From contig JBDIBA010000037.1 of the NCBI GenBank assembly GCA_039812705.1, positions 1-18,483 on the forward strand: a stretch of 18,483 nucleotides of DNA. Reading direction: 5' to 3'. The position numbers were made by a program, and so were the translations under genes. A model generated the notes under the pieces. It made no database searches. It saw nothing but the letters and a program-made list of their open reading frames with translations, and was not told the DNA's origin. How positions within the stretch are numbered: position 1 is the first letter of the stretch; each line of letters opens with the position of its first letter. This document shows positions 6,174 through 14,900 of this stretch, piece after piece. Source of the DNA: JBDIBA01 sp039812705. GTDB lineage: Bacteria > Actinomycetota > Acidimicrobiia > Acidimicrobiales > JBBSGY01.

Positions 6174-6764
6174 ATGAGCTCTTCGCAGGACCAACCCATC
6201 CACGGTCAGCCCGTTTCGCAAAGTGGCCACGCGGGTCATGATCGTCAGCATTGGACCCAATGGATTCATTGGCGCATCGGCCGTGACGTGTTGCTTTTGA
6301 TCCTGCTCGGGTTCTCCGCCGTGGGTGCTGTGATTGGCGCAAGTACGGGTATTGCCAGCCTTAGCCAGGTCGAAAAGGTCCGAGCAAGTCAAGAAAGGCT
6401 GTTGGATGGCTCACCCGAGCAGTCCGCGAAGTTTGCGGGTTCCAATCCGTCAAACCCGCACTTGACGTTGATCTCTGAGAACCGGGAACGTTATTTGGAT
6501 GTTGTGATCGGCCAGAACAGGACGGAGGGTTGGACTCTTGAAACGAACCTTCCGGCATCGGACTCCGGCAAGCGCTACCAGATGTGGGTGCGTTCCGGCG
6601 CGGCCGTCTTGCCCGTTGCCTTTTCCGGCCGTTCGCTGGTCAACACGTACTTCTCGTTTCCGGCCAACTCCACAAGCGTCTTTGTCACCCAGGAGCCCGA
6701 GGCGGGGTCTCTCCAACCAACCGGCGCCGAGGTGGTCGGTGGCGACATCCCCGCGCCCGAATGA
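6174..6764 (+). CDS. Membrane protein with RskA-like extracytoplasmic domain
   Basis: This 196-aa protein has a cytoplasmic tail of about 37 residues rich in His, Gln and Trp, then one transmembrane helix (VLLLILLGFSAVGAVIGA, about 39-56). An extracytoplasmic domain follows, with GWTLETNLPAS, GKRYQMWVRSGAAVLPVAFSG and TSVFVTQEPEAGSLQPTGAEVV. That domain matches the C-terminal region of anti-sigma-K factors of the RskA type. The N-terminal zinc-associated anti-sigma domain is missing and no sigma-factor gene is adjacent, so it is unlikely to be a classical anti-sigma factor. The start at ATG 6174 has GGGAG just before it. It is an independent unit divergent from tRNA-Val, followed at 42 bp by the zinc-ribbon gene. 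The orphan sensor-like domain has no assigned role. Confidence 0.7.
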   Translation: MSSSQDQPIHGQPVSQSGHAGHDRQHWTQWIHWRIGRDVLLLILLGFSAVGAVIGASTGIASLSQVEKVRASQERLLDGSPEQSAKFAGSNPSNPHLTLISENRERYLDVVIGQNRTEGWTLETNLPASDSGKRYQMWVRSGAAVLPVAFSGRSLVNTYFSFPANSTSVFVTQEPEAGSLQPTGAEVVGGDIPAPE

Positions 6765-6806
6765 GTGGCGCCCAACGCAGGACTACCTAAGGGATTGAAA
6801 TAGTCG

Positions 6807-7538
6807 ATGGCAATTCAATATGAACGCAACGACGTTGACGCTCTGAAAAGACTGGCCCAGCTGGACTCTGAAATCGACGGGCTTAACCACACGTACAAGA
6901 CCTTGCCTCAGCGCGCGGCACTTGACGAAATCAAGGTCTGCGCGGCCGGCATACGCCAGGAAATGCACGAAGCACAGGAGCAGCACAACCTGGTGTCATC
7001 GCGTGTTGCAACCCTCGACGCTGAGACCGAACAGATTGCACAGCGAATCAAGGTCATTGAATCCAAGCTTTACGGTCAGCCCGTTCCCGACGCCAAAGAT
7101 GCCCACGCCATGACTGCCGAGGTCGAGCACTTGCGGTCTCGCCTCGGCGACCTTGAGGTCGAAGAGATTTCGGCCATGGAGCTGCTTGAATCAATGGTTT
7201 CGCGACTCGCCGACTGCCAGAAGAGAGCGCAGGCCGCAGCGGGTGACTACCAGGCTGCTCAGACGGGTTTGAGTGCGGCCGAAGCGGAGTTGGACGCAAA
7301 GATCGATGCCTGCGAGGAAGAGCGCAAGGGCGCGGCTTCTCAGGTGTCGACGGAGGTGCGAGGGTCCTACGACCAGCTGCGCAAGTCCGTCGGCGACCCG
7401 GTCGCAACGCTGAACAACAAGAGCTGTTCTGGTTGCCACCTCAGCCTGTCCTCGGCCGAGGTAGGTCACATTCGCGAACGGTCACTCAGCGAGGTCACGA
7501 CCTGCGAAGAGTGCGGGCGCATTTTGTTCGCCGACTAG
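6807..7538 (+). CDS. Coiled-coil C4 zinc-ribbon protein (COG1579 family)
   Basis: This 243-aa protein is almost wholly alpha-helical coiled coil (residues about 10-190, with Ala/Glu/Gln/Arg heptads) and ends in a zinc ribbon. The ribbon is CSGCH at 207-211, an SSAEVGHIRE segment, and CEECGRILF at 233-241. This layout is that of the conserved bacterial Zn-ribbon proteins COG1579 (HP0958/CT398-like). They are thought to bind nucleic acid or act as chaperone-like hairpins; in epsilonproteobacteria one relative links to RpoN and flagellar mRNA. In actinobacteria the gene is a widespread housekeeping protein of unclear function. AAGGGA about 12 nt upstream of ATG 6807 is a loosely spaced ribosome-binding site. 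It follows the RskA-like gene by 42 bp and may be cotranscribed with it. Confidence 0.85.
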   Translation: MAIQYERNDVDALKRLAQLDSEIDGLNHTYKTLPQRAALDEIKVCAAGIRQEMHEAQEQHNLVSSRVATLDAETEQIAQRIKVIESKLYGQPVPDAKDAHAMTAEVEHLRSRLGDLEVEEISAMELLESMVSRLADCQKRAQAAAGDYQAAQTGLSAAEAELDAKIDACEEERKGAASQVSTEVRGSYDQLRKSVGDPVATLNNKSCSGCHLSLSSAEVGHIRERSLSEVTTCEECGRILFAD

Positions 7539-7556
7539 CCATAAGGCCAGTGGGTT

Positions 7557-7703
7557 CTAGTTCTCTTCGACTGGAAGGCGAAGTTGGCGGCGCGGCGAGA
7601 TCAGGTCCCTGAGCTGGAGCCATGCCTCTTCGGCGGAGACTTCCTTAGCCTTCGATTCATTCGAGTTTGACAGGTGAGAACGTGAGGTGTCGATCGAAGT
7701 CAT
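7557..7703 (-). CDS. Possible small protein (48 aa)
   Basis: A minus-strand frame from ATG 7703 (or in-frame ATG 7712) to TAG 7557-7559 encodes 48 residues. The sequence is SRSHLSNSNE, then KAKEVSAEEAWLQLRDLISP, ending RRQLRLPVEEN. The second half looks like a real amphipathic helix followed by a basic strand, with GC-ending codons in keeping with neighbours. It converges on the zinc-ribbon gene with an 18-bp gap, fills the 270-nt interval before zwf, and would be transcribed divergently from it. No strong ribosome-binding site precedes either ATG. I do not recognise the family. It may be a genuine conserved small protein or a chance open frame. Confidence 0.4.
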   Translation of the reverse strand: MTSIDTSRSHLSNSNESKAKEVSAEEAWLQLRDLISPRRQLRLPVEEN

Positions 7704-7808
7704 GACATTCATATCGTTCGCTGGCTGCCGAAGTTAAGAGCACTCGGAAAGTTCGGAAAACCGTCATATGGGCACAACTTTGCGGGTCTGTTGAGAAAGG
7801 ATGGGCAT

Positions 7809-9206
7809 GTGTCAAGCCCAGAAATGAACCCCAATGCACTGATCCTCTATGGAGCCACCGGCGACCTGGCCCACCGCTCTGTGATCCCTGCGATTTATGA
7901 GCTGGCCACGCGCGATCTCCTCCCGCGCGAGCTCCTGATAATTGGAAATGGACGCGGGCAACTGTCTGACGAACAGTTTCGCGATGACGTAAAGCAGGCG
8001 CTTGAGGATTCCGGCATGACGGGTGACGACGCGCACCTCAAGTCGTTCTTGGATCGTTGTCATTTCGCCGGCGGTGGCTTCTCTGTTGATGACCCGGGCA
8101 AGATGCTTGACGTGCTGCGCGACAAGGTCGGCGATGACGCGAACGTGTTGCATTACTTTGCCGTGCCGCCTAAGTCCTTTGTTGGTTTCACCAAGGCTGT
8201 TAAGGCGCACGGTCTGAATCAGTCCGCGCGTGCGGTTTATGAAAAACCGTTTGGCACTTCACTTGAAACTTTCCGCGACCTTGATGCACTTGTGCGTGAA
8301 GTGTTCGAAGACGATCAGGTGTATCGCATTGATCACTTTGTGGGCAAGGAAGGCGCGCTCAATATGGTCGCTGCTCGTTTTTCCAACAAGTGGCTTGGTG
8401 ATATTTGGAACCGCGAATCCGTTGAGTGCGTGCAGATTGATGTCCCCGAAAAGCTCGACATCAAAGACCGCGCAGACTTTTACGATCACACGGGCGCGTT
8501 CCTCGACATGATCGTGACTCACCTCATTCAACTCGTCGGATTGGTTGCAATGGAGCCGCCCGTGTCGATGGGCGAGAAGGACTTTCGCGCGGCTCGTGAC
8601 GCAGCACTTGGCTGCTTGCGTCCGCTGCGCGAACAAGACGTGGTACTCGGCCAGTTCGACGGTTACACAGACACAGCTGGAATCGCACCAGATTCCAAGA
8701 CCGACACGTTTGCTGCCGTGCGAGTTTTTGTCGACAGTGACCGTTGGCGCGACGTGCCGTTCCTTTTGCGCACCGGAAAAATGATGGAGAAGTCTCAACA
8801 ACGCGTAACGCTTGTAATGCGCAAGCCCGATGGGCCCGTTAAGCACATTGCTGATGCTGCATCGATCATCAAGTTCGACCTTGCTGCATCTGGCGGTGTC
8901 GAGATGGGGATGGTTGTTAAGGAACCCGGCGCAGGTATGTCGTTGGACGGTCGCACAACGCGCATGGAACTTGACGTTTCGGAAGAGCCGCAAGCGCTGC
9001 GTGCTTACGCGCGGTTAATTCACGACGCGATCTCGGGAGATCACAGTTTCTTCACGACAAGCGATGGTCTTGCAAACGTTTGGACCTTTGCAGACGGCTT
9101 CTTGGACCAGTTGCGTGAGAAGAAGCCCGCACCACATGGTTATGCCGTTGGTTCTTGGGGTCCGGTTGAACAAGACAAGTTAGCGTTTCAGCACGGCTGG
9201 GTGTAG
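7809..9206 (+). CDS. zwf: Glucose-6-phosphate 1-dehydrogenase
   Basis: The enzyme oxidises glucose-6-phosphate to 6-phosphogluconolactone with NADP(+), the entry step of the oxidative pentose phosphate pathway in the cytosol. From GTG 7809 (465 aa; AGAAAGGA lies 9 nt upstream) it shows the nucleotide-binding GATGDLAHR at 15-23, the substrate motif EKPFG at 145-149 and the signature RIDHFVGKE at 173-181. Further on is DHTGAFLDMIVTHLIQL, which carries the likely catalytic His. ATG 7824 is an alternative start. The sequence is somewhat divergent: the common DHYLGKE is DHFVGKE here. No opcA, pgl, tal or gnd is adjacent, so it stands alone between the zinc-ribbon region and convergent rocD. Short repeats TCGGAAA at 7744 and 7753 lie in the presumed promoter region. 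Confidence 0.92.
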   Translation: MSSPEMNPNALILYGATGDLAHRSVIPAIYELATRDLLPRELLIIGNGRGQLSDEQFRDDVKQALEDSGMTGDDAHLKSFLDRCHFAGGGFSVDDPGKMLDVLRDKVGDDANVLHYFAVPPKSFVGFTKAVKAHGLNQSARAVYEKPFGTSLETFRDLDALVREVFEDDQVYRIDHFVGKEGALNMVAARFSNKWLGDIWNRESVECVQIDVPEKLDIKDRADFYDHTGAFLDMIVTHLIQLVGLVAMEPPVSMGEKDFRAARDAALGCLRPLREQDVVLGQFDGYTDTAGIAPDSKTDTFAAVRVFVDSDRWRDVPFLLRTGKMMEKSQQRVTLVMRKPDGPVKHIADAASIIKFDLAASGGVEMGMVVKEPGAGMSLDGRTTRMELDVSEEPQALRAYARLIHDAISGDHSFFTTSDGLANVWTFADGFLDQLREKKPAPHGYAVGSWGPVEQDKLAFQHGWV

Positions 9207-9238
9207 CCGTCACGTTTGCGTATTAGCTGCTGCGGCTA

Positions 9239-10459
9239 TTACTTCTGCAGCGCGCGAAGCGAGTCTGTGATTGCGTCAACCATGGTGTCGATGTCATTCG
9301 TTGACGCGACAAGTGGGGGAGCCAGGCGAATGGTGGAGTCGTGCGCGTCTTTTGCAAGGACGCCGCGCTTGGCCATTTCCTTACACAGTTCGTAACCGCT
9401 GCATAGCTGGGGATCGACATCGATCCCGGCCCACGCGCCGCGCGCACGAACACTAATAACCCCTAGGTTCTTAAGTTGTTCGAGCTTGGGTGTCATGTAT
9501 TGCCCGAGGTTGCTCGAAGCCTGTTGGAACTCGCCGGTGGACAACATTTCGCAGACTTCGTGGCCAATTGCCGCGGCTAAGGGATTGCCGCCAAAGGTCG
9601 AACCGTGTGAGCCGGGTGTAATCACATCCATCACATCACGGTCGGCCGCGATTGCCGACACTGGCATGATGCCGCCACCGAGCGCCTTGCCCATGATGTA
9701 AATGTCCGGCACAACGTTCTCGTGATCGCAGGCAAAGGTCTTGCCCGTGCGCGCCAGGCCGCTTTGTACTTCGTCGGCGACCATCAACACGTTTGCGTCG
9801 TCGCAGGTCTGGCGAAGCTGTTGGAGAAAACCATCGGGCGGAATCAGTACGCCGCCTTCACCCTGAATTGGTTCGAACAGAACGGCAACGGTGTTGTCGT
9901 CAATGGCATCGCCTATTGCTTCGAGGTCGCCGTACTTTGTTGTCGAAAACCCCGGCGTGTATGGGCCGTAATCCTTCTTTGCGACTGGGTCGGTGGAGAA
10001 GCTGACGATCGTGGTGGTGCGTCCGTGGAAGTTGCCTTCCATGGTGACGATGTTTGCCTTGTCCGGCTGGACACCCTTGACTTCGTAGCCCCAGCGACGG
10101 GCAACCTTGACTGCAGTTTCAACGGCTTCCGCGCCGGTGTTCATCGGCAAGATTGCGTCTTTGTTGGTCAGCTTCGAAAGTGATTCGGCAAACGGTCCGA
10201 GTTGATCATTGTGAAACGCGCGACTGGTAAGCGTCAGGTTGCGCAGTTGGTTGGTTGCGCGTGCCAACAAGCGCGGGTGTCCGTGTCCGAAGTTGAGTGC
10301 CGAGTAGCCTGCCAAACAGTCCAGGTAGCGATTGCCTTCGACGTCGGTAACCCACGCGCCGGATCCACCGCTCAAAACGATGTCGAGCGGGTGGTAATTA
10401 TGCGCGGCGTACTGCTCGACTAGCTCGATGTGATCTTGGCTGGACTGACCTTGGCTCAT
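9239..10459 (-). CDS. rocD: Ornithine aminotransferase (ornithine-oxo-acid transaminase)
   Basis: This 406-aa class III PLP aminotransferase transfers the delta-amino group of ornithine to 2-oxoglutarate, giving glutamate semialdehyde for proline or glutamate. RocD hallmarks are present throughout: AAHNYHPLDIVLS at 18-30, LTLTSRAFHND at 75-85, LPMNTGAEAVETAVKVARRWGYEVKG at 104-129 and NFHGRTTTIVSFSTDP at 143-158. They continue with FEPIQGEGG at 195-203, D229 in VADEVQ and the Schiff-base lysine K258 in YIMGKALGGG. Acetylornithine or GABA aminotransferases are less likely because of the SRAFHND and WGYEVKG stretches. It ends 32 bp from convergent zwf and follows the small acidic gene by 59 bp on the same strand. 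argR lies 6 kb away, so control by arginine is conceivable but no ARG box is evident. Confidence 0.93.
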   Translation of the reverse strand: MSQGQSSQDHIELVEQYAAHNYHPLDIVLSGGSGAWVTDVEGNRYLDCLAGYSALNFGHGHPRLLARATNQLRNLTLTSRAFHNDQLGPFAESLSKLTNKDAILPMNTGAEAVETAVKVARRWGYEVKGVQPDKANIVTMEGNFHGRTTTIVSFSTDPVAKKDYGPYTPGFSTTKYGDLEAIGDAIDDNTVAVLFEPIQGEGGVLIPPDGFLQQLRQTCDDANVLMVADEVQSGLARTGKTFACDHENVVPDIYIMGKALGGGIMPVSAIAADRDVMDVITPGSHGSTFGGNPLAAAIGHEVCEMLSTGEFQQASSNLGQYMTPKLEQLKNLGVISVRARGAWAGIDVDPQLCSGYELCKEMAKRGVLAKDAHDSTIRLAPPLVASTNDIDTMVDAITDSLRALQK

Positions 10460-10518
10460 TTGCCCGTTCTAGCGAACTGTGGCGCGCATTGCCTGCCGAT
10501 TGGCGCGCTTCTTAGCCG

Positions 10519-10791
10519 TTATTGGCCGAGGAAACCCTTGATCTTCTCGATGATTCCCCCAAGGCCGCCTTCACCTTCTTGACTGAAGCGTTCGGTGAGG
10601 TTTCCGATGGTCTCGCCTGCGTTTGAGAGCTGCTCGCCAAGTGCACCCGGGTCGATTCCGAGTTGCTCAAGCAGTGGGCCGTGATCGGTCAGGTCAATTG
10701 TCTGAGGCAAGGCCGTGAAGGCTTGTTGAGCCTGTTCAAAGTGACCTTGACCCTGAAGGAGCGAAATTACGGATTCTCTGTCGATCTGCAT
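10519..10791 (-). CDS. Small acidic hypothetical protein (90 aa)
   Basis: I do not recognise the family. The protein begins with a helical segment, MQIDRESVISLLQGQGHFEQAQQAFTAL. The middle (LLEQLGIDPGALGEQLSNAG) is predicted helix-turn-helix in rhythm, and the C-terminus (GGLGGIIEKIKGFLGQ) is glycine-rich and amphipathic. The first segment resembles small actinobacterial proteins that carry a short helical hairpin and sit beside metabolic genes. It lies between the PNPOx-like gene (50 bp upstream) and rocD (59 bp downstream) on the same strand, so cotranscription is likely. ATG 10791 is preceded by CAGGT, a weak ribosome-binding site. A membrane-surface or scaffold role is speculation. Confidence 0.7.
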   Translation of the reverse strand: MQIDRESVISLLQGQGHFEQAQQAFTALPQTIDLTDHGPLLEQLGIDPGALGEQLSNAGETIGNLTERFSQEGEGGLGGIIEKIKGFLGQ

Positions 10792-10841
10792 GTGACCTGT
10801 TTAGTCAATCTGTGTTCTTGTGCAAGTTGTGTGGCCGGTCT

Positions 10842-11330
10842 TTACCAATCGGCAAGCTTGGTTAGGCAATCGGTAGGTATTTCGGGACGAGTGTCGCGGA
10901 CGTACTCACCGTTTTCATCGAGCTCAACATCGTTGACCCAAATGTGCTGCGGTGTTGCCCGATATACATTCAGCACGCCTTGGTTGAGTGCCTCTTCGTA
11001 ACGGTTGTCGGGCTTGCCGGCTCGTTTGGTGAGATACGTCGCGCAACTTTGGTCGCTGACTGCTTCTGCGGTTGCCTGTACGTAAACGCCTTCACCTGTG
11101 CCTTCTGGTGCGGTTGAGTCAAACATGACGAGGAACGCCTTGTTATTCGCGCTGATGTTTTTCGAGTGTTGCGCTTCGGGCGACGAGATCCAGTAGAAGT
11201 TGCCGTCGTTATCCAAGGAAACAAACACTGGACTGTTCCACGGTGTTGCACCCTCGTCGGCTGTAGCGACGGTGGCGTAAAGGCTGTTCTTGACGATGTT
11301 TCTTGCTCGTTCGATGTTGCGTTCGCTCAA
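10842..11330 (-). CDS. Pyridoxamine 5'-phosphate oxidase-like flavoprotein
   Basis: TTG 11330 is chosen because a perfect AAGGAGG (11337-11343) sits 6 nt upstream, and the longer open frame to 11480 reads as arginine-rich noise through a structured region. The 162-aa product has the split-barrel start of the PNPOx-like family: NIVKNSLYATVATADEGATPWNSPVFVSLD, then NFYWISSPEAQHSKNI at about 50-65 and AFLVMFDSTAP. A C-terminal IWVNDVELDENGEYVRDTR follows. Such proteins bind FMN or F420 and reduce or detoxify small molecules. True PdxH is longer with a different C-terminal signature, so this is a general family member and not a vitamin B6 enzyme. It heads a likely unit with the small acidic gene and rocD, downstream of rnpB. 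Confidence 0.8.
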   Translation of the reverse strand: MSERNIERARNIVKNSLYATVATADEGATPWNSPVFVSLDNDGNFYWISSPEAQHSKNISANNKAFLVMFDSTAPEGTGEGVYVQATAEAVSDQSCATYLTKRAGKPDNRYEEALNQGVLNVYRATPQHIWVNDVELDENGEYVRDTRPEIPTDCLTKLADW

Positions 11331-11336
11331 TGTGGG

Positions 11337-11343
11337 CCTCCTT
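11337..11343 (-). promoter_or_regulatory. Strong Shine-Dalgarno fixing the TTG start of the PNPOx-like gene
   Basis: AAGGAGG on the minus strand matches the 16S anti-Shine-Dalgarno perfectly and is 6 nt from TTG at 11330. There is no ATG or GTG at a suitable distance, so it decides the start. A GTGC-GCGA-GCAC mini-hairpin with a GNRA loop (11356-11367) lies just upstream in the leader. Confidence 0.75.
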
Positions 11344-11375
11344 GTTCGGATGGTTGTGCTCGCGCACCTCAGTAG

Positions 11376-11413
11376 CTTTTCACGCTTCTCGCCCCCACTT
11401 TTCATGCTTCTCG
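11376..11413. repeat. 16-bp direct repeat pair, 22-bp period
   Basis: CTTTTCACGCTTCTCG at 11376-11391 recurs as CTTTTCATGCTTCTCG at 11398-11413 with one mismatch. The GCTTCTCG core appears a third time inverted at 11481-11488, where it forms the base of the long stem-loop that overlaps the second copy. Their function is unknown. Confidence 0.6.
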
Positions 11414-11488
11414 TTGACCTTACGGACGCTTTTCGTCGCAAAAGCCCAGGTCGCGTTCGTCGATTCGTCCATAACGTCAACGAGAAGC
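11406..11488 (-). other. Long stem-loop between rnpB and the PNPOx-like gene
   Basis: Two 23-nt arms (11406-11428 and 11466-11488) are inverted repeats at 21 of 23 positions. As minus-strand RNA the stem has 22 of 23 pairs: one of the two changes becomes a G-U wobble and only a single G-G mismatch remains. As plus-strand RNA that position would be a C-A mismatch, so the minus strand is favoured, the same strand as rnpB and the PNPOx-like gene. A smaller CTTTT/AAAAG hairpin sits in the 37-nt loop. No U-tract follows the stem, so a simple intrinsic terminator is unlikely. It could be a structured RNA, an RNase processing site or a relic of a small mobile hairpin. A 30-codon frame (11380-11472) also runs through it. 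Confidence 0.6.
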
Positions 11489-11560
11489 GTTAAGGGGGCG
11501 CGAAGAGGGCGCGAGCGGGGGAAGGAGACGGGAGGCGCGAAGCATGACGAGGGGCGGGAG

Positions 11561-11923
<363 letters not shown>

Positions 11924-11932
11924 GGACATAGA

Positions 11933-14900
11933 TCATGGCCTAATTGAAGTGGTGATGTGAGAACCGGACATTGTGCGGACTACTTCAATGCCGGCGGGAA
12001 TGCGACTGCGCAACGAATCAACGTGGCTGATGATGCCAACGAGTCGACCGCCTTCGCGGAGTCTGTCCAGCTCGTCAATTGCGAGCTCCAATGTGTCGGA
12101 GTCAAGTGTCCCGAAACCCTCGTCGATGAACAATGCTTCGATGTGAATGCCGCCCGCGTGACGCTGAACGACGTCGGCAGTACCAAGCGCGAGGCACAAC
12201 GACGCCATGAAAGTTTCACCACCGGACAGTGTCGTGACTGCGCGAGTGTGGCCCGTGTAAGCGTCGAAGACATCAATGTCGAGTCCCGAGGCTCTGTTGT
12301 TCGATGCAACGCTGGCGTTGTGTCGCAGTTGGTATCGATTGAGCGTCATCTTCTCGAGGCGGACGTTCGCGGCTTCGACAACCTCTTCGAGATACCCCGC
12401 CATGATCCAGTGCTCAAGAGAGAACTTTTTCAGGTTTGCGCCGCCGCCGTTACAAAGCTCATACAGCTCTGTGAGCTGGTCACGCTTCTTGCGCAGCGGT
12501 TCAAGTTTCGCGATTGATTTGGTAAGCGCGTCGGTTGCGGCGCTCAGGTCTGTGGTCAAGTGATCGACCGACGCAAAGTGACGCAGCGATGCTTCATACG
12601 CATCGTTCATTGAAACGGCGCGCGCCTCGGCTTCGACAAGTTCGTCCTCTTTGGGTTCAACAATTGCCAAATCGTCGATCTCTTTGATGGTCTGCTCGGC
12701 GTTGTGCTTGCGTTCACTCCAAGCAGATGCCTCGGCGCGCATCTCGGTAATGCGTGCCGGGTCGCGAAGCATTGCCTTTGCTTCGTCGACTGTTGCGATG
12801 TTCACGCTGTTCAATTCTCGCTGCAGCGCAGCGTTTGCCGACTGCACTTGCTCGTCGGCTGCTGCAAACAACGTGATCGACTGTGCGAACTGCTGAAAAA
12901 GCTCAATTGCGCGAGAGGTCCAAGATTCGATGCCGCGAAGGACGGTTGGGTCGGCATCCCCAAGTCGCGTTTCGATGTTTTTGACACGCTCGGAACGTGC
13001 AAGAACCTTGCTTGCGGCCTCGCTTTGTTTCTGAGTGGCTTCTTTCAGTTCGGATTGGGTGTCGCCAAGAACCCCTTTGCCCTTGTCGATTCGGTCCCTT
13101 GCGATGCGGAGCTTGTCTCTGGCTTCGACGGCTTCTTTGATGCGGGCTTGCAATTGATCGACCTTGCTGCGTCCCAGGTCGTCGGTTGTTGCCGCCTCTG
13201 CTGCGCGGTCGACAAGCGCGGCCACGTCGACCTCCAAGCGTTGACGAACGCCCTGGCGGTCTTCGGCTGTCTTGCGCAATGCAACAACTTTGAACTCGGC
13301 TTTGGTGAGGTCGGCTTCGCTGACAACAGCGGCCGATTCAGCGGGCGCAGGATGTTCGGTGCTTCCGCAGACTGCGCAGGGCTCCCCGGCGGACAGCTTG
13401 GCTGCGAGTTCGCCAGCCATGGAATCAATGCGTTGGGAAAACAACGCCAGTCGCGCGTCTTCGGCCGCTTGAAACTCTGCGGTGGCGCTCTGCGCGGAAT
13501 CGACGGCTGCTGTCAACTTGTCTCGCGCGGGTCGTAATTGGGTTGCGGCCGCGTGTTCACGTTGCGCGGTTTCAAGCTGGTTGTTGAGCAATTCAAGAGT
13601 CGAAGCAACCGGGCTGAGCGCATCTGTCTCTGTTGCGAGCTCTTCCAGTAAAGCTTCGCTGCGCTGAAGCCGACTCGTTAGCTCGCCATGAACCTTGTCG
13701 GCTGCTGCATGCTCTTCGCGCGCGGCAGCAAGCAGCTTCACGCAAGATTCGAGCTCATCGACAAGTTTCAACTTGTCTCGCAATGAGTGCAGGCGTGTCT
13801 GCAGGAATTCGATATGCAATGAGCACAACTCAGCAGTCAGAGTGTCGCCCGATGCAAGGTTCAAATCAATGCCGTCTGCCTGTGTTGGCGCGCTGGCAAG
13901 GTGGGCAGATAGCGAATTGTGCGACCGGTCTACTTCTTGTTGCTGTGTTGACTTGCGAAGTGAGGCGTTTTCGAATGCGGAAACAAAACCCGCAATGGGT
14001 GCACAACGCTCGGCATCGCCAATCTCTTTGCGCAATGCGTCAATCTGGGAGGACTGGGTAGAGCATTGGGCAAGAACTTCGCTAGCACGACGTCGGCGAG
14101 CCCACGCAGCGTCGCGACCTTTCACCGACTCCAGTGCCTCGCGCGCGGCGATGTTTGCCTTGGCGCTGTCGTCGCGGGCGGTCGCGGCAACGCGCTGTGC
14201 CTCTTTGCTCAAAACCTCAAGGTGTTGAAGGCCGGTAAGGCTTGGTGCGCCCGTCACGACGTCATTGTCGAGTTCGATATCGAGGCCGAGTCTTTCGATG
14301 AGTTCGTCAACCCGTGAACGCGTGCTGTTTACGTTCTCCGCGGCACCGCGCAGTTCTTCTTTGGCCTCCTTGGATAAAGATTCAAGTCGTTCCGTGTAGT
14401 CGCCAAAGCGCGCGGTATCGAAGAGCGTGCGAAACAAGGCGCCTCTCGTGTTGGAATCTGCACGCAGAGCTTGGGCAAAAAGGCCCTGTGGCAGCACAAC
14501 AACTTGCATGAATTGACCCGCATCAAGACCGACGACCGACTTGATGAACGACTTGGCTTCGCCGGTGCCCGACGCAATTGGTTCAAGGTCTTCACCGCTT
14601 CGCTTGAACACGTGCACCTTGGGATAGGAATTGAACCCGCCGCGTGGTCCAAATTGGGGAGGCTCTCTCCGGATCAAGTAGTTGACGCCTTGGGCGGAGA
14701 ACTCCAGCGAAACAACGGTCTTGTCTACGTATTCACCGTGTCGCGATTGCAACAAGGCGTCGGGCTGCGTTGCATCGGCACCCTTGCTGGCCGTGCTGGT
14801 TCGCGACTTGCCGCGCAACCCCGGAACAACGCCATAGAGCGCGTAACAAAGTGCATCTAAAAGGGTTGACTTTCCGGCGCCCGTTGGTCCATGAATGTGA

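Noticed and set aside
9204..9238. TAGCCG/CGGCTA inverted repeat between zwf and rocD as a shared terminator
   Set aside because: A 6-bp stem with a 23-nt loop and no T-run; likely chance, though convergent genes often share terminators.
11380..11472. A 30-codon minus-strand frame (MDESTNATWAFATKSVRKVN and on) with good codon use after rnpB
   Set aside because: It runs through the long stem-loop and direct repeats, has no Shine-Dalgarno sequence, and the arms explain its composition. A structured RNA is the simpler reading, so it is not listed as a gene.
10842..11480. The 212-codon version of the PNPOx-like protein
   Set aside because: The first 50 codons are arginine-rich noise across the stem-loop; the TTG at 11330 has a perfect AAGGAGG and gives the family's usual length.
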